Below are positions 37,201 to 49,600 of a stretch of 64,000 nucleotides of DNA, one piece after another (position 1 is the stretch's first letter; every line of letters starts with the position of its first letter). Source of the stretch: Cyprinodon diabolis (lineage: Eukaryota > Chordata > Actinopteri > Cyprinodontiformes > Cyprinodontidae). Made by a program: the position numbers and the translations under genes. Where the stretch lies: the NCBI GenBank assembly GCA_030533445.1, contig CM060065.1:3832341-3896340 (forward strand), written 5' to 3'. The notes below the pieces were generated by a model. It did not search any database, had not been told where the DNA came from, and saw only the letters and a program-made list of their open reading frames with translations.

Positions 37201-37355
37201 GGCTCTGTCGGCAGCAGCGGGCACCATCAGCCACTCCGATGTCAGGGCTCTGTCGGCAGGAGCAGGCACCATCAGCCACTCGGATGTCAGGCTCTGCCGG
37301 CAGCAGTAGCCACCATCAGCCACTCCGATGTCAGGGCTCTGTAAGCAGCAGTGGG

Positions 37356-40300
37356 CACCATCAGCCACTCCGATGTCAGGCTCTGCCGGCAGGAGCGGGC
37401 ACCATCAGCCACTCCGATGTCAGGCTCTGTCGGCAGCAGCGGGCACCATCAGCCACTCCGATGTCAGGCTCTGCCGGCAGCAGCGGGCACCATCAGCCAC
37501 TCCGATGTCAGGCTCTGTCGGCAGCAGCGGGCACCATCAGCCACTCCGATGTCAGGCTCTGCCGGCAGCAGCGGGCACCATCAGCCACTCCGATGTCAGG
37601 CTCTGTCGGCAGCAGCGGGCACCATCAGCCACTCCGATGTCAGGCTCTGCCGGCAGCAGCGGGCACCATCAGCCACTCCGATGTCAGGCTCTGCCGCCAG
37701 CAGTAGCCACCATCAGCCACTCCGATGTCAGGCTCTGCCTGCAGCAGTAGCCACCATCAGCCACTCCGATGTCAGGCTCTGTCGGCAGCACCATCAGCCA
37801 CTCCGATGTCAGGGCTCTGTCGGAAGCAGCGGGCACCATCAGCCACTCCAATGTCAGGCTCTGCCGGCAGCAGTAGCCACCATCAGCCACTCCGATGTCA
37901 GGCTCTGCCGGCAGCAGTAGCCACCATCAGCCACTCCGATGTCAGGGCTCTGCCGGCAGCAGTAGCCAACATCAGCCACTCCGATGTCAGGCTCTGCCGG
38001 CAGCAGCGGGCACCATCAGCCACTCCGATGTCAGGGCTCTGACGGCAGCAGTAGCCAACATCAGCCACTCCGATGTCAGGCTCTGCCGGCAGCAGTAGCC
38101 AACATCAGCCACTCCGATGTCAGGCTCTGCCGGCTTCAGTAGCCAACATCAGCCACTCCGATGTCAGGGCTCTGCCGGCAGCAGTGGGCACCATCAGCCA
38201 CTCCGATGTCAGGGCTCTGCCGGCAGCAGTAGCCACCATCAGCCACTCCGATGTCAGGCTCTGCCGGCAGCAGCGGGCACCATCAGCCACTCCGATGTCA
38301 GGGCTCTGTCGGCAGCAGTGGGCACCATCAGCCACTCCGATGTCAGGGCTCTGCCGGCAGCAGTAGCCACCATCAGCCACTCCAATGTCAGGGCTCTGAC
38401 GGCAGCAGCGGGCACAATCAGCCACTCCGATGTCAGGGCTCTGACGGCAGCAGCGGGCACCATCAGCCACTCCAATGTCAGGCTCTGCCGGCAGCAGCGG
38501 GCACAATCAGCCACTCCGATGTCAGGGCTCTGACGGCAGCAGCGGCCAACATCAGCCACTCCGATGTCAGGCTCTGCCGGCAGCAGTAGCCACCATCAGC
38601 CACTCCGATGTCAGGCTCTGCCGGCAGCAGTAGCCACCATCAGCCACTCCGATGTCAGGCTCTGTCGGCAGCAGCGGGCACCATCAGCCACTCCGATGTC
38701 AGGCTCTGCCGGCAGCAGTAGCCACCATCAGCCACTCCGATGTCAGGCTCTGTCGGCAGCAGCGGGCACCATCAGTCACTCCGATGTCAGGCTCTGCCGG
38801 CAGCAGTAGCCACCATCAGCCACTCCGATGTCAGGCTCTGCCGGCAGCAGTAGCCACCATCAGCCACTCCGATGTCAGGCTCTGTCGGCAGCAGTAGCCA
38901 CCATCAGCCACTCCGATGTCAGGCTCTGTCGGCAGCAGCGGGCACCATCAGCCACTCCGATGTCAGGGCTCTGTCGGCAGCAGCGGGCACCATCAGCCAC
39001 TCCGATGTCAGGCTCTGCCGGCAGCAGCGGACACAATCAGCCACTCCGATGTCAGGCTCTGCCGGCAGCAGTAGCCAACATCAGCCACTCCGATGTCAGG
39101 CTCTGCCGGCAGCAGCGGACACAATCAGCCACTCCGATGTCAGGCTCTGCCGGCAGCAGTAGCCAACATCAGCCACTCCGATGTCAGGCTCTGCCGGCAG
39201 CAGTAGCCACCATCAGCCACTCCGATGTCAGGGCTCTGTCGGCAGCAGCGGGCACCATCAGCCACTCCGATGTCAGGCTCTGCCGGCAGCAGCGGACACA
39301 ATTAGCCACTCCGATGTCAGGCTCTGCCGGCAGCAGCGGACACAATTAGCCACTCCGATGTCAGGCTCTGCCGGCAGCAGCGGACACAATCAGCCACTCC
39401 GATGTCAGGCTCTGCCGGCAGCAGTAGCCAACATCAGCCACTCCGATGTCAGGCTCTGCCGGCAGCAGTAGCCACCATCAGCCACTCCGATGTCAGGCTC
39501 TGACGGCAGCAGCGGCCAACATCAGCCACTCCGATGTCAGGCTCTGCCGGCAGCAGCGGACACAATTAGCCACTCCGATGTCAGGCTCTGCCGGCAGCAG
39601 TAGCCAACATCAGCCACTCCGATGTCAGGCTCTGCCGGCAGCAGCGGACACAATCAGCCACTCCGATGTCAGGCTCTGCCGGCAGCAGTAGCCACCATCA
39701 GCCACTCCGATGTCAGGCTCTGACGGCAGCAGCGGCCAACATCAGCCACTCCGATGTCAGGCTCTGCCGGCAGCAGCGGACACAATTAGCCACTCCGATG
39801 TCAGGCTCTGCCGGCAGCAGTAGCCAACATCAGCCACTCCGATGTCAGGCTCTGCCGGCAGCAGCGGACACAATCAGCCACTCCGATGTCAGGCTCTGCC
39901 GGCAGCAGTAGCCAACATCAGCCACTCCGATGTCAGGCTCTGCCGGCAGCAGTAGCCAACATCAGCCACTCCGATGTCAGGCTCTGACGGCAGCAGCGGC
40001 CAACATCAGCCACTCCGATGTCAGGCTCTGCCGGCAGCAGTAGCCAACATCAGCCACTCCGATGTCAGGCTCTGCAGGCAGCAGCGGGCACCATCAGCCA
40101 CTCCGATGTCAGGCTCTGCTGGCAGTAGCGGGCACCATCAGCCACTCCGATGTCAGGCTCTGCCGGCAGTAGCGGGCACCATCAGCCACTCCGATGTCAA
40201 GCTCTGCCGGCAGTAGGGGGCACCATCAGCCACTCCGATGTCAGGCTCTGCCGGCAGCAGTAGCCACCATCAGCCACTCCGATGTCAGGCTCTGCCGGCA

Positions 40301-42274
40301 GCAGTAGCCACCATCAGCCACTCCGATGTCAGGGCTCTGTCGGCAGCAGCGGGCACCATCAGCCACTCCGATGTCAGGGCTCTGTCGGCAGGAGCAGGCA
40401 CCATCAGCCACTCGGATGTCAGGCTCTGCCGGCAGCAGTAGCCACCATCAGCCACTCCGATGTCAGGGCTCTGTAAGCAGCAGTGGGCACCATCAGCCAC
40501 TCCAATGTCAGGCTCTGCCGGCAGCAGCGGGCACCATCAGCCACTCCGATGTCAGGCTCTGTCGGCAGCAGCGGGCACCATCAGCCACTCCGATGTCAGG
40601 CTCTATCGGCAGCAGTAGCCAACATCAGCCACTCCGATGTCAGGCTCTGCAGGCAGCAGCGGGCACCATCAGCCACTCCGATGTCAGGCTCTGTCGGCAG
40701 CAGTAGCCAACATCAGCCATTCCGATGTCAGGCTCTGTCGGCAGCAGCGGGCACCATCAGCCACTCCGATGTCAGGCTCTGTCGGCAGCAGTAGCCAACA
40801 TCAGCCATTCCGATGTCAGGCTCTGCCGGCAGCAATAGCCACCATCAGCCACTACGATGTCAGTCTCTGCCGGCAGCAGCGGGCACCATCAGCCACTCCG
40901 ATGTCAGGCTCTGCCGGCAGCAGCGGGCACCATCAGCCACTCCGATGTCAGGCTCTGTCGGCAGCAGCTGGCACCATCAGCCACTCCGATGTCAGGCTCT
41001 GCCGGCAGCAGCGGGCACCATCAGCCACTCCGATGTCAGGCTCTGCCAGCAGCAGCGGGCACCATCAGCCACTCCGATGTCAGTCTCTGTCGGCAGCAGC
41101 GGGCACCATCAGCCACTCCGATGTCAGGCTCTGCCGGCAGCAGTAGCCAACATCAGCCACTCCGATGTCAGGCTCTGACGGCAGCAGCGGCCAACATCAG
41201 CCACTCCGATGTCAGGCTCTGCCGGCAGCAGTAGCCAACATCAGCCACTCCGATGTCAGGCTCTGCAGGCAGCAGCGGGCACCATCAGCCACTCCGATGT
41301 CAGGCTCTGCTGGCAGTAGCGGGCACCATCAGCCACTCCGATGTCAGGCTCTGCCGGCAGTAGCGGGCACCATCAGCCACTCCGATGTCAAGCTCTGCCG
41401 GCAGTAGGGGGCACCATCAGCCACTCCGATGTCAGGCTCTGCCGGCAGCAGTAGCCACCATCAGCCACTCCGATGTCAGGGCTCTGTCGGCAGCAGCGGG
41501 CACCATCAGCCACTCCGATGTCAGGGCTCTGTCGGCAGGAGCAGGCACCATCAGCCACTCGGATGTCAGGCTCTGCCGGCAGCAGTAGCCACCATCAGCC
41601 ACTCCGATGTCAGGGCTCTGTAAGCAGCAGTGGGCACCATCAGCCACTCCAATGTCAGGCTCTGCCGGCAGCAGCGGGCACCATCAGCCACTCCGATGTC
41701 AGGCTCTGTCGGCAGCAGCGGGCACCATCAGCCACTCCGATGTCAGGCTCTATCGGCAGCAGTAGCCAACATCAGCCACTCCGATGTCAGGCTCTGCAGG
41801 CAGCAGCGGGCACCATCAGCCACTCCGATGTCAGGCTCTGTCGGCAGCAGTAGCCAACATCAGCCATTCCGATGTCAGGCTCTGTCGGCAGCAGCGGGCA
41901 CCATCAGCCACTCCGATGTCAGGCTCTGTCGGCAGCAGTAGCCAACATCAGCCATTCCGATGTCAGGCTCTGCCGGCAGCAATAGCCACCATCAGCCACT
42001 ACGATGTCAGTCTCTGCCGGCAGCAGCGGGCACCATCAGCCACTCCGATGTCAGGCTCTGCCGGCAGCAGCGGGCACCATCAGCCACTCCGATGTCAGGC
42101 TCTGTCGGCAGCAGCTGGCACCATCAGCCACTCCGATGTCAGGCTCTGCCGGCAGCAGCGGGCACCATCAGCCACTCCGATGTCAGGCTCTGCCAGCAGC
42201 AGCGGGCACCATCAGCCACTCCGATGTCAGTCTCTGTCGGCAGCAGCGGGCACCATCAGCCACTCCGATGTCAG
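37356..42274 (+). repeat. 4,323-bp higher-order repeat, copy 3, extended at its right end
   Basis: This copy repeats copy 2 without the 883-bp duplication (33361 to 37684 and 34241 to 38564 are both 4,323 bp). Near 39331-39351 one monomer carries the CGGACACAATTAGC hinge where copies 1 and 2 have TAGCCAACATCAGC, without a length change. The nested 1,191-bp unit occurs at 39974-41164. It is followed by a nearly complete second unit lacking one monomer near 41440 (offset falls from 1,191 to 1,147). Copies 1 and 2 truncate this second unit. Confidence 0.92.
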
Positions 42275-43423
42275 GCTCTGTCGGCAGCAGTAGCCACCAT
42301 GAGCCACTCCGATGTCAGGCTCTGTCGGCAGCAGTAGCCACCATCAGCCACTCCGATGTCAGGCTCTGCCGGCAGTAGCGGGCACCATCAGCCACTCCGA
42401 TGTCAGGCTCTGCCGGCAGCAGTAGCCACCATCAGCCACTCCGATGTCAGGCTCTGTCGGCCCTCTGTCGGCAGCAGCGGGCACCATCAGCCAATCCGAT
42501 GTCAGGCTCTGCCGGCAGCAGCGTGCACCATCAGCCACTCCGATGTCAGGCTCTGCCGGCAGCAGTAGCCAACATCAGCCACTCCGATGTCAGGCTCTGC
42601 CGGCAGCAGCGGGCACCATCAGCCACTCCGATGTCAGGCTCTGCCAGCAGCAGCGGGCACCATCAGCCACTCCGATGTCAGTCTCTGTCGGCAGCAGCGG
42701 GCACCATCAGCCACTCCGATGTCAGGCTCTGCCGGCAGCAGTAGCCAACATCAGCCACTCCGATGTCAGGCTCTGCCGGCAGCAGCGGGCACCATCAGCC
42801 ACTCCGATGTCAGGCTCTGCCGGCAGCAGTAGCCAACATCAGCCACTCCGATGTCAGGCTCTGCCGGCAGCAGCGGCCAACATCAGCCACTCCGATGTCA
42901 GGCTCTGCCGGCAGCAGTAGCCAACATCAGCCACTCCGATGTCAGGCTCTGCCGGCAGCAGCGGGCACCATCACCCACTCCGATGTCAGGCTCTGTCGGC
43001 AGCAGTAGCCACCATCAGCCACTCCGATGTCAGGGCTCTGTCGGCAGCAGCGGACACAATCAGCCACTCCGATGTCAGGCTCTGCCGGCAGCAGTAGCCA
43101 ACATCAGCCACTCCGATGTCAGGCTCTGACGGCAGCAGCGGCCAACATCAGCCACTCCGATGTCAGGCTCTGCCGGCAGCAGTAGCCAATATCAGCCACT
43201 CCGATGTCAGGCTCTGCAGGCAGCAGCGGGCACCATCAGCCACTCCGATGTCAGGCTCTGCTGGCAGTAGCGGGCACCATCAGCCACTCCGATGTCAGGC
43301 TCTGCCGGCAGTAGCGGGCACCATCAGCCACTCCGATGTCAAGCTCTGCCGGCAGTAGGGGGCACCATCAGCCACTCCGATGTCAGGCTCTGCCGGCAGC
43401 AGTAGCCACCATCAGCCACTCCG
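42275..43423 (+). repeat. Transition block between the 4,323-bp family and the 1.1-1.2-kb family
   Basis: This block contains a 55-bp monomer near 42449 (the first since 25.6 kb), CATGAGCC near 42299, and at 43116-43358 a segment recurring from the 4,323-bp repeat (the same 240 bp as at 30445, 31636, 35651, 36842, 39974 and 41165). One isolated CGGACACAAT hinge lies near 43050. Confidence 0.8.
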
Positions 43424-44626
43424 ATGTCAGGCTCTGCCGGCAGCAGTAGCCACCATCAGCCACTCCGATGTCAGGGCTCTGTCGGCAGCAGCGGGCACCA
43501 TCAGCCACTCCGATGTCAGGGCTCTGTCGGCAGCAGCGGGCACCATCAGCCACTCCGATGTCAGGCTCTGCCGGCAGGAGCAGGCACCATCAGCCACTCG
43601 GATGTCAGGCTCTGCCGGCAGCAGTAGCCACCATCAGCCACTCCGATGTCAGGGCTCTGTCGGCAGCAGTGGGCACCATCAGCCACTCCGATGTCAGGCT
43701 CTGCCGGCAGCAGCGGGCACCATCAGCCACTCCGATGTCAGGCTCTGTTGGCAGCAGCGGGCACCATCAGCCACTCCGATGTCAGGCTCTGTCGGCAGCA
43801 GCGGGCACCATCAGCCACTCCGATGTCAGGCTCTGCCGGCAGCAGTAGCCAACATCAGCCACTCCGATGTCAGGCTCTGCAGGCAGCAGCGGGCACCATC
43901 AGCCACTCCGATGTCAGGCTCTGTCGGCAGCAGTAGCCAACATCAGCCATTCCGATGTCAGGCTCTGTCGGCAGCAGCGGGCACCATCAGCCACTCCGAT
44001 GTCAGGCTCTGCCGGCAGCAATAGCCACCATCAGCCACTACGATGTCAGTCTCTGCCGGCAACAGCGGGCACCATCAGCCACTCCGATGTCAGGCTCTGC
44101 CGGCAGCAGCGGGCACCATCAGCCACTCCGATGTCAGGCTCTGTCGGCAGCAGCGGGCACCATCAGCCACTCCGATGTCAGGCTCTGCCAGCAGCAGCGG
44201 GCACCATCAGCCACTCCGATGTCAGTCTCTGTCGGCAGCAGCGGGCACCATCAGCCACACCGATGTCAGGCTCTGTCGGCAGCAGTAGCCACCATGAGCC
44301 ACTCCGATGTCAGGCTCTGTCGGCAGCAGTAGCCACCATCAGCCACTCCGATGTCAGGCTCTGCCGGCAGTAGCGGGCACCATCAGCCACTCCGATGTCA
44401 GGCTCTGCCGGCAGCAGTAGCCACCATCAGCCACTCCGATGTCAGGCTCTGTCGGCCCTCTGTCGGCAGCAGCGGGCACCATCAGCCAATCCGATGTCAG
44501 GCTCTGTCGGCAGCAGTAGCCACCATCAGCCACTCCGATGTCAGGCTCTGCCGGCAGCAGCGTGCACCATCAGCCACTCCGATGTCAGGGCTCTGACGGC
44601 AGCAGCGGCCAACATCAGCCACTCCG
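43424..44626 (+). repeat. 1.1-1.2-kb higher-order unit, copy 1
   Basis: Starts at 43424 and 43468 recur at 44627 and 44671 (offset 1,203), and those at 44351 and 44395 recur at 45466 and 45510 (offset 1,115). Markers include GGCAGGAGCAGGC, CACTCGGATG, CACTACGATGTCAGTCTC, CATGAGCC, a 55-bp monomer near 44451 and GCAGCGTGCACC near 44561. The unit also shares segments with the 4,323-bp family, from which it probably derives. Confidence 0.85.
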
Positions 44627-45705
44627 ATGTCAGGCTCTGCCGGCAGCAGTAGCCACCATCAGCCACTCCGATGTCAGGGCTCTGTCGGCAGCAGCGGGCA
44701 CCATCAGCCACTCCGATGTCAGGGCTCTGTCGGCAGCAGCGGGCACCATCAGCCACTCCGATGTCAGGCTCTGCCGGCAGGAGCAGGCACCATCAGCCAC
44801 TCGGATGTCAGGCTCTGCCGGCAGCAGTAGCCACCATCAGCCACTCCGATGTCAGGGCTCTGTCGGCAGCAGTGGGCACCATCAGCCACTCCAATGTCAG
44901 GCTCTGCCGGCAGCAGCGGGCACCATCAGCCACTCCGATGTCAGGCTCTGTCGGCAGCAGCGGGCACCATCAGCCACTCCGATGTCAGGCTCTGTCCGCA
45001 GCAGTAGCCAACATCAGCCACTCCGATGTCAGGCTCTGCAGGCAGCAGCGGGCACCATCAGCCACTCCGATGTCAGGCTCTGTCGGCAGCAGTAGCCAAC
45101 ATCAGCCATTCCGATGTCAGGCTCTGTCGGCAGCAGCGGGCACCATCAGCCACTCCGATGTCAGGCTCTGTCGGCAGCAGTAGCCAACATCAGCCATTCC
45201 GATGTCAGGCTCTGCCGGCAGCAATAGCCACCATCAGCCACTACGATGTCAGTCTCTGCCGGCAGCAGCGGGCACCATCAGCCACTCCGATGTCAGGCTC
45301 TGCCGGCAGCAGCGGGCACCATCAGCCACTCCGATGTCAGTCTCTGTCGGCAGCAGCGGGCACCATCAGCCACTCCGATGTCAGGCTCTGTCGGCAGCAG
45401 TAGCCACCATGAGCCACTCCGATGTCAGGCTCTGTCGGCAGCAGTAGCCACCATCAGCCACTCCGATGTCAGGCTCTGCCGGCAGTAGCGGGCACCATCA
45501 GCCACTCCGATGTCAGGCTCTGCCGGCAGCAGTAGCCACCATCAGCCACTCCGATGTCAGGCTCTGTCGGCCCTCTGTCGGCAGCAGCGGGCACCATCAG
45601 CCAATCCGATGTCAGGCTCTGTCGGCAGCAGTAGCCACCATCAGCCACTCCGATGTCAGGCTCTGCCGGCAGCAGCGTGCACCATCAGCCACTCCGATGT
45701 CAGGC
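44627..45705 (+). repeat. 1.1-1.2-kb higher-order unit, copy 2, two monomers shorter
   Basis: Marker order is the same as in 43424-44590. The offset falls from 1,203 to 1,159 and then 1,115 bp, that is, by one and then two monomers, so copy 2 lacks 88 bp in register. It includes GTCCGCAGCAG near 44996, a singleton, and ends in the GCAGCGTGCACC monomer followed by a 37-bp monomer at 45697-45733. Confidence 0.85.
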
Positions 45706-46639
45706 TCTGTCGGCAGCACCATCAGCCACTCCAATGTCAGGCTCTGTCGGCAGCAGCGGGCACCATCAGCCACTCCGATGTCAGGCTCTGTCGGCAGCAG
45801 TGGGCACCATCAGCCACTCCGATGTCAGGCTCTGTCGGCAGCAGTAGCCACCATCAGCCACTCCGATGTCAGGCTCTGCCGGCAGCAGTAGCCACCATCA
45901 GCCACTGCGATGTCAGGCTCTGTCGGCAGCAGTGGGCACCATCAGCCACTCCGATGTCAGGCTCTGTCGGCAGCAGTAGCCACCATCAGCCACTCCGATG
46001 TCAGGCTCTGCCGGCAGCAGTAGCCACCATCAGCCACTGCGATGTCAGGCTCTGTCGGCAGCAGTAGCCACCATCAGCCACTCCGATGTCAGGCTCTGCC
46101 GGCAGCAGTAGCCACCATCACCCACTCCGATGTCAGGCTCTGTCGGCAGCAGTAGCCACCATCAGCCACTCCGATGTCAGGCTCTGTCGGCAGCAGTGGC
46201 CAACATCAGCCACTCCGATGTCAGGCTCTGCCGGCAGCAGCGGGCACAATCAGCCAGTCCGATGTCAGGCTCTGCCGGCAGCAGCGGGCACCATCAGCCA
46301 CTCCGATGTCAGGCTCTGCCGGCAGCAGCGGGCACCATCAGCCACTCCGATGTCAGGCTCTGCCGGCAGCTGCGGGACCCATCAGCCACTCCGATGTGTG
46401 GCTCTGTCGGCAGCAGCGGGCACCGTCAGCCACTCCGATGTCAGGCTCTGTCGGCAGCAGTAGCCACCATCAGCCACTCCGATGTCAGGCTCTGTCGGCA
46501 GCAGTAACCACCATCAGCCACTCCGATGTTAGGCTCTGTCGGCAGCAGTAGCCACCATCAGCCAATCCGATGTCAGGCTCTACCGGCAGCAGCGGGCACC
46601 ATCAGCCACTCCAATGTCAGGCTCTGCCGGCAGCAGCGG
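45706..46639 (+). repeat. Satellite block with a 132-bp local pair and unusual monomers
   Basis: A three-monomer (132-bp) unit ending CACTGCGATG is repeated in tandem (markers near 45906 and 46038). Around 46.37-46.43 kb several singletons occur together: GGCAGCTGCGGGACCC, GATGTGTGGC and CACCGTCAGCC. GATGTTAGGC near 46527 and CTCTACCGG near 46578 are also unique. The clustering of private changes suggests an older, less homogenised patch. Confidence 0.75.
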
Positions 46640-49600
46640 GCACCATCAGCCACTCCGATGTCAGGCTCTGTCGGCAGCAGGGGGCACCATCAGCCACTCC
46701 GATGTCAGGCTCTGCCAGCAGCAGTAGCCACCATCAGCCAATCCGATGTCAGGCTCTCTCGGCAGCAGCGGGCACCATCAGCCACTCCGATGTCAGGCTC
46801 TGTCGGCAGCAGCGGGCACCATCAGCCACTCCGATGTCAGGCTCTGTCGGCAGCAGCGGGCACCATCAGCCACTCCAATGTCAGGCTCTGCCGGCAGCAG
46901 CGGGCACCATCAGCCACTCCGATGTCAGGCTCTGTCGGCAGCAGCGGGCACCATCAGCCACTCCGATGTCAGGCTCTGTCGGCACCATCAGCCACTCCAA
47001 TGTCAGGCTCTGCCGGCAGCAGTAGCCAACATCAGCCACTCCGATGTCAGGCTCTGCCGGTAGCAGTAGCCACCATCAGCCACTCCAATGTCAGGCTCTA
47101 ACGGCAGCAGTAGCCACCATCAGCCACTCCGATGTCAGGCTCTGCCGGTAGCAGTAGCCACCATCAGCCACTCCGATGTCAGGCTCTCTCGGCAGCAGCG
47201 GGCACCATCAGCCACTCCGATGTCAGGCTCTGCCGGCAGGAGCGAGCACCATCAGCCACTCCGATGTCAGGCTCTGCCGGCAGCAGCGGCCACCATCAGC
47301 CACTCCGATGTCAGGCTCTGCCGGCAGCAGCGGGCACCATCAGCCACTCCGATATCAGGCTCTGTCGGCAGCAGCGGGCACCATCAGCCACTTCGATGTC
47401 AGGCTCTGTCGGCAGCAGCGGGCACCATCAGCCACTCCAATGTCAGGCTCTGCTGGCAGCAGTAGCCAACATCAGCCACTCTGATGTCAGGCTCTGTCGG
47501 CAGCAGTAGCCACCATCAGCAACTCCAATGTCAGGCTCTGTCGGCAGCAGTAGCCACCATCAGTCACTCCGATGTCAGGCTCTGCCGGCAGCAGTAGCCA
47601 CCATCAGTCACTCCGATGTCAGGCTCTGTCGGCAGCAGTAGCCACCATCAGTCACTCCGATGTCAGGCTCTGTCGGCAGCAGTAGCCACCATCAGCCACT
47701 CCGATGTCAGGCTCTGTCGGCAGCAGTAGCCACCATCAGCCACTCCGATGTCAGGCTCTGCCGGCAGGAGCGAGCACCATCAGCCACTCCGATGTCAGGG
47801 CTCTGCCGGCAGCAGTAGCCACCATCGGTCACTCCGATGTCAGGCTCTGCCGGCAGCAGTAGCCACCATCCGTCACTCCGATGTCAGGCTCTGCCGGCAG
47901 CAGTAGCCACCATCAGCCACTCCGATGTCAGGCTCTGCCGGCAGCAGCGGGCACCATCAGCCACTCCGATGTCAGGCTCTGCCGGCAGCAGTAGCCACCA
48001 TCAGCCACTCCGATGTCAGGCTCTGCCGGCAGCAGTAGCCACAATCAGCCACTCCGATGTCAGGCTCTGCCGGCAGCAGTAGCCACCATCGGTCACTCCG
48101 ATGTCAGGCTCTGCCGGCAGCAGTAGCCACCATCAGCCACTCCGATGTCAGGCTCTGCCGGCAGCAGTAGCCACCATCGGTCACTCCGATGTCAGGCTCT
48201 GCCGGCAGCAGTAGCCACCATCAGCCACTCCGATGTCAGGCTCTGCCGGCAGCAGTAGCCACCATCGGCCACTCCGATGTCAGGCTCTGCCGGCAGCAGC
48301 GGGCACCATCAGCCACTCCGATGTCAGGCTCTGTCGGCAGCAGTAGCCACCATCAGCCACTCCGATGTCAGGCTCTGTCGGCAGCAGCGGGCACCATCAG
48401 CCACTGCGATGTCAGGCTCTGTCGGCAGCAGTAGCCACCATCAGCCTCTCCGATGTCAGGCTCTGTCGGCAGCAGTAGCCAACATCAGCCACTCCAATGT
48501 CAGGCTCTGTCGGCAGCAGCGGGCACCATCAGCCACTCCGATGTCAGGCTCTGCCGGCAGCAGTAGCCACAATCAGCCACTCCGATGTCAGGCTCTGCTG
48601 GCAGCAGTAGCCACAATCAGCCACTCCGATGTCAGGCTCTGCTGGCAGCAGTAGCCAACATCAGCCACTCCGATGTCAGGCTCTGTCGGCAGCAGTAGCC
48701 ACCATCAGCCACTCCGATGTCAGGCTCTGTCGGCAGCAGCGGGCACCATCAGCCACTCCGATATCAGGCTCTGTCGGCAGCAGTAGCCACCATCAGCCAC
48801 TCCGATGTCAGGCTCTGCCGGCAGCAGCGGGCACCATCAGCCACTCCGATGTCAGGCTCTGTCGGCAGGAGCGAGCACCATCAGCCACTCCGATGTCAGG
48901 CTCTGCCGGCAGCAGTAGCCACCATCAGCCACTCCGATGTCAGGCTCTGTCGGCAGCAGCGGGCACCATCAGCCACTCCGATGTCAGGCTCTGCCGGCAG
49001 CAGCGGGCACCATCAGCCACTCCGATGTCAGGCTCTGTCGGCAGCAGCGGGCACCATCAGCCACTCCGATGTCAGGCTCTGCCGGCAGCAGCGGGCACCA
49101 TCAGCCACTCCAATGTCAGGCTCTGCCGGCAGCAGCGGGCACCATCAGCCACTCCGATGTCAGGCTCTGTCGGCAGCAGCGGGCACCATCAGCCACTCCG
49201 ATGTCAGGCTCTGCCGGCAGCAGTAGCCACCATCAGCCACTCCGAAGTCAGGCTCTGTCGGCAGCAGCGGCCAACATCAGCCACTCCGATGTCAGGCTCT
49301 GCGGGCAGCAGTAGCCACCATCAGCCACTCCAATGTCAGGCTCTGTCGGCAGCAGCGGGCACCATCAGCCACTCCGATGTCAGGCTCTGCCGGCAGCAGC
49401 GGGCACCATCAGCCACTCCGATGTCAGGCTCTGTCGGCAGCAGCGGGCACCATCAGCCACTGCGATGTCAGGCTCTGTCGGCAGCAGCGGGCACCATCAG
49501 CCACTCCGATGTAAGGCTCTGTCGGCCCTCTGTCGGCAGCAGCGGGCACCATCAGCCACTCCGATGTCAGGCTCTGCCGGCAGCAGTGGGCACCATCAGC

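Larger units (their letters stand above)
32150..37355 (+). repeat. 4,323-bp higher-order repeat, copy 2, enlarged by 883 bp
   Basis: This is a near-identical copy of 27827-32149 with an extra 883-bp internal duplication, making it 5,206 bp. Few substitutions are visible: GATTTCAGG near 32911, AGCCAAAATCAG near 34752, GCAGGGGGCACC near 36158 and CCATAAGCC near 36345. The CGGACACAAT zone recurs at 34.7-35.6 kb and the nested 1,191-bp unit at 35651-36841. Confidence 0.93.
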
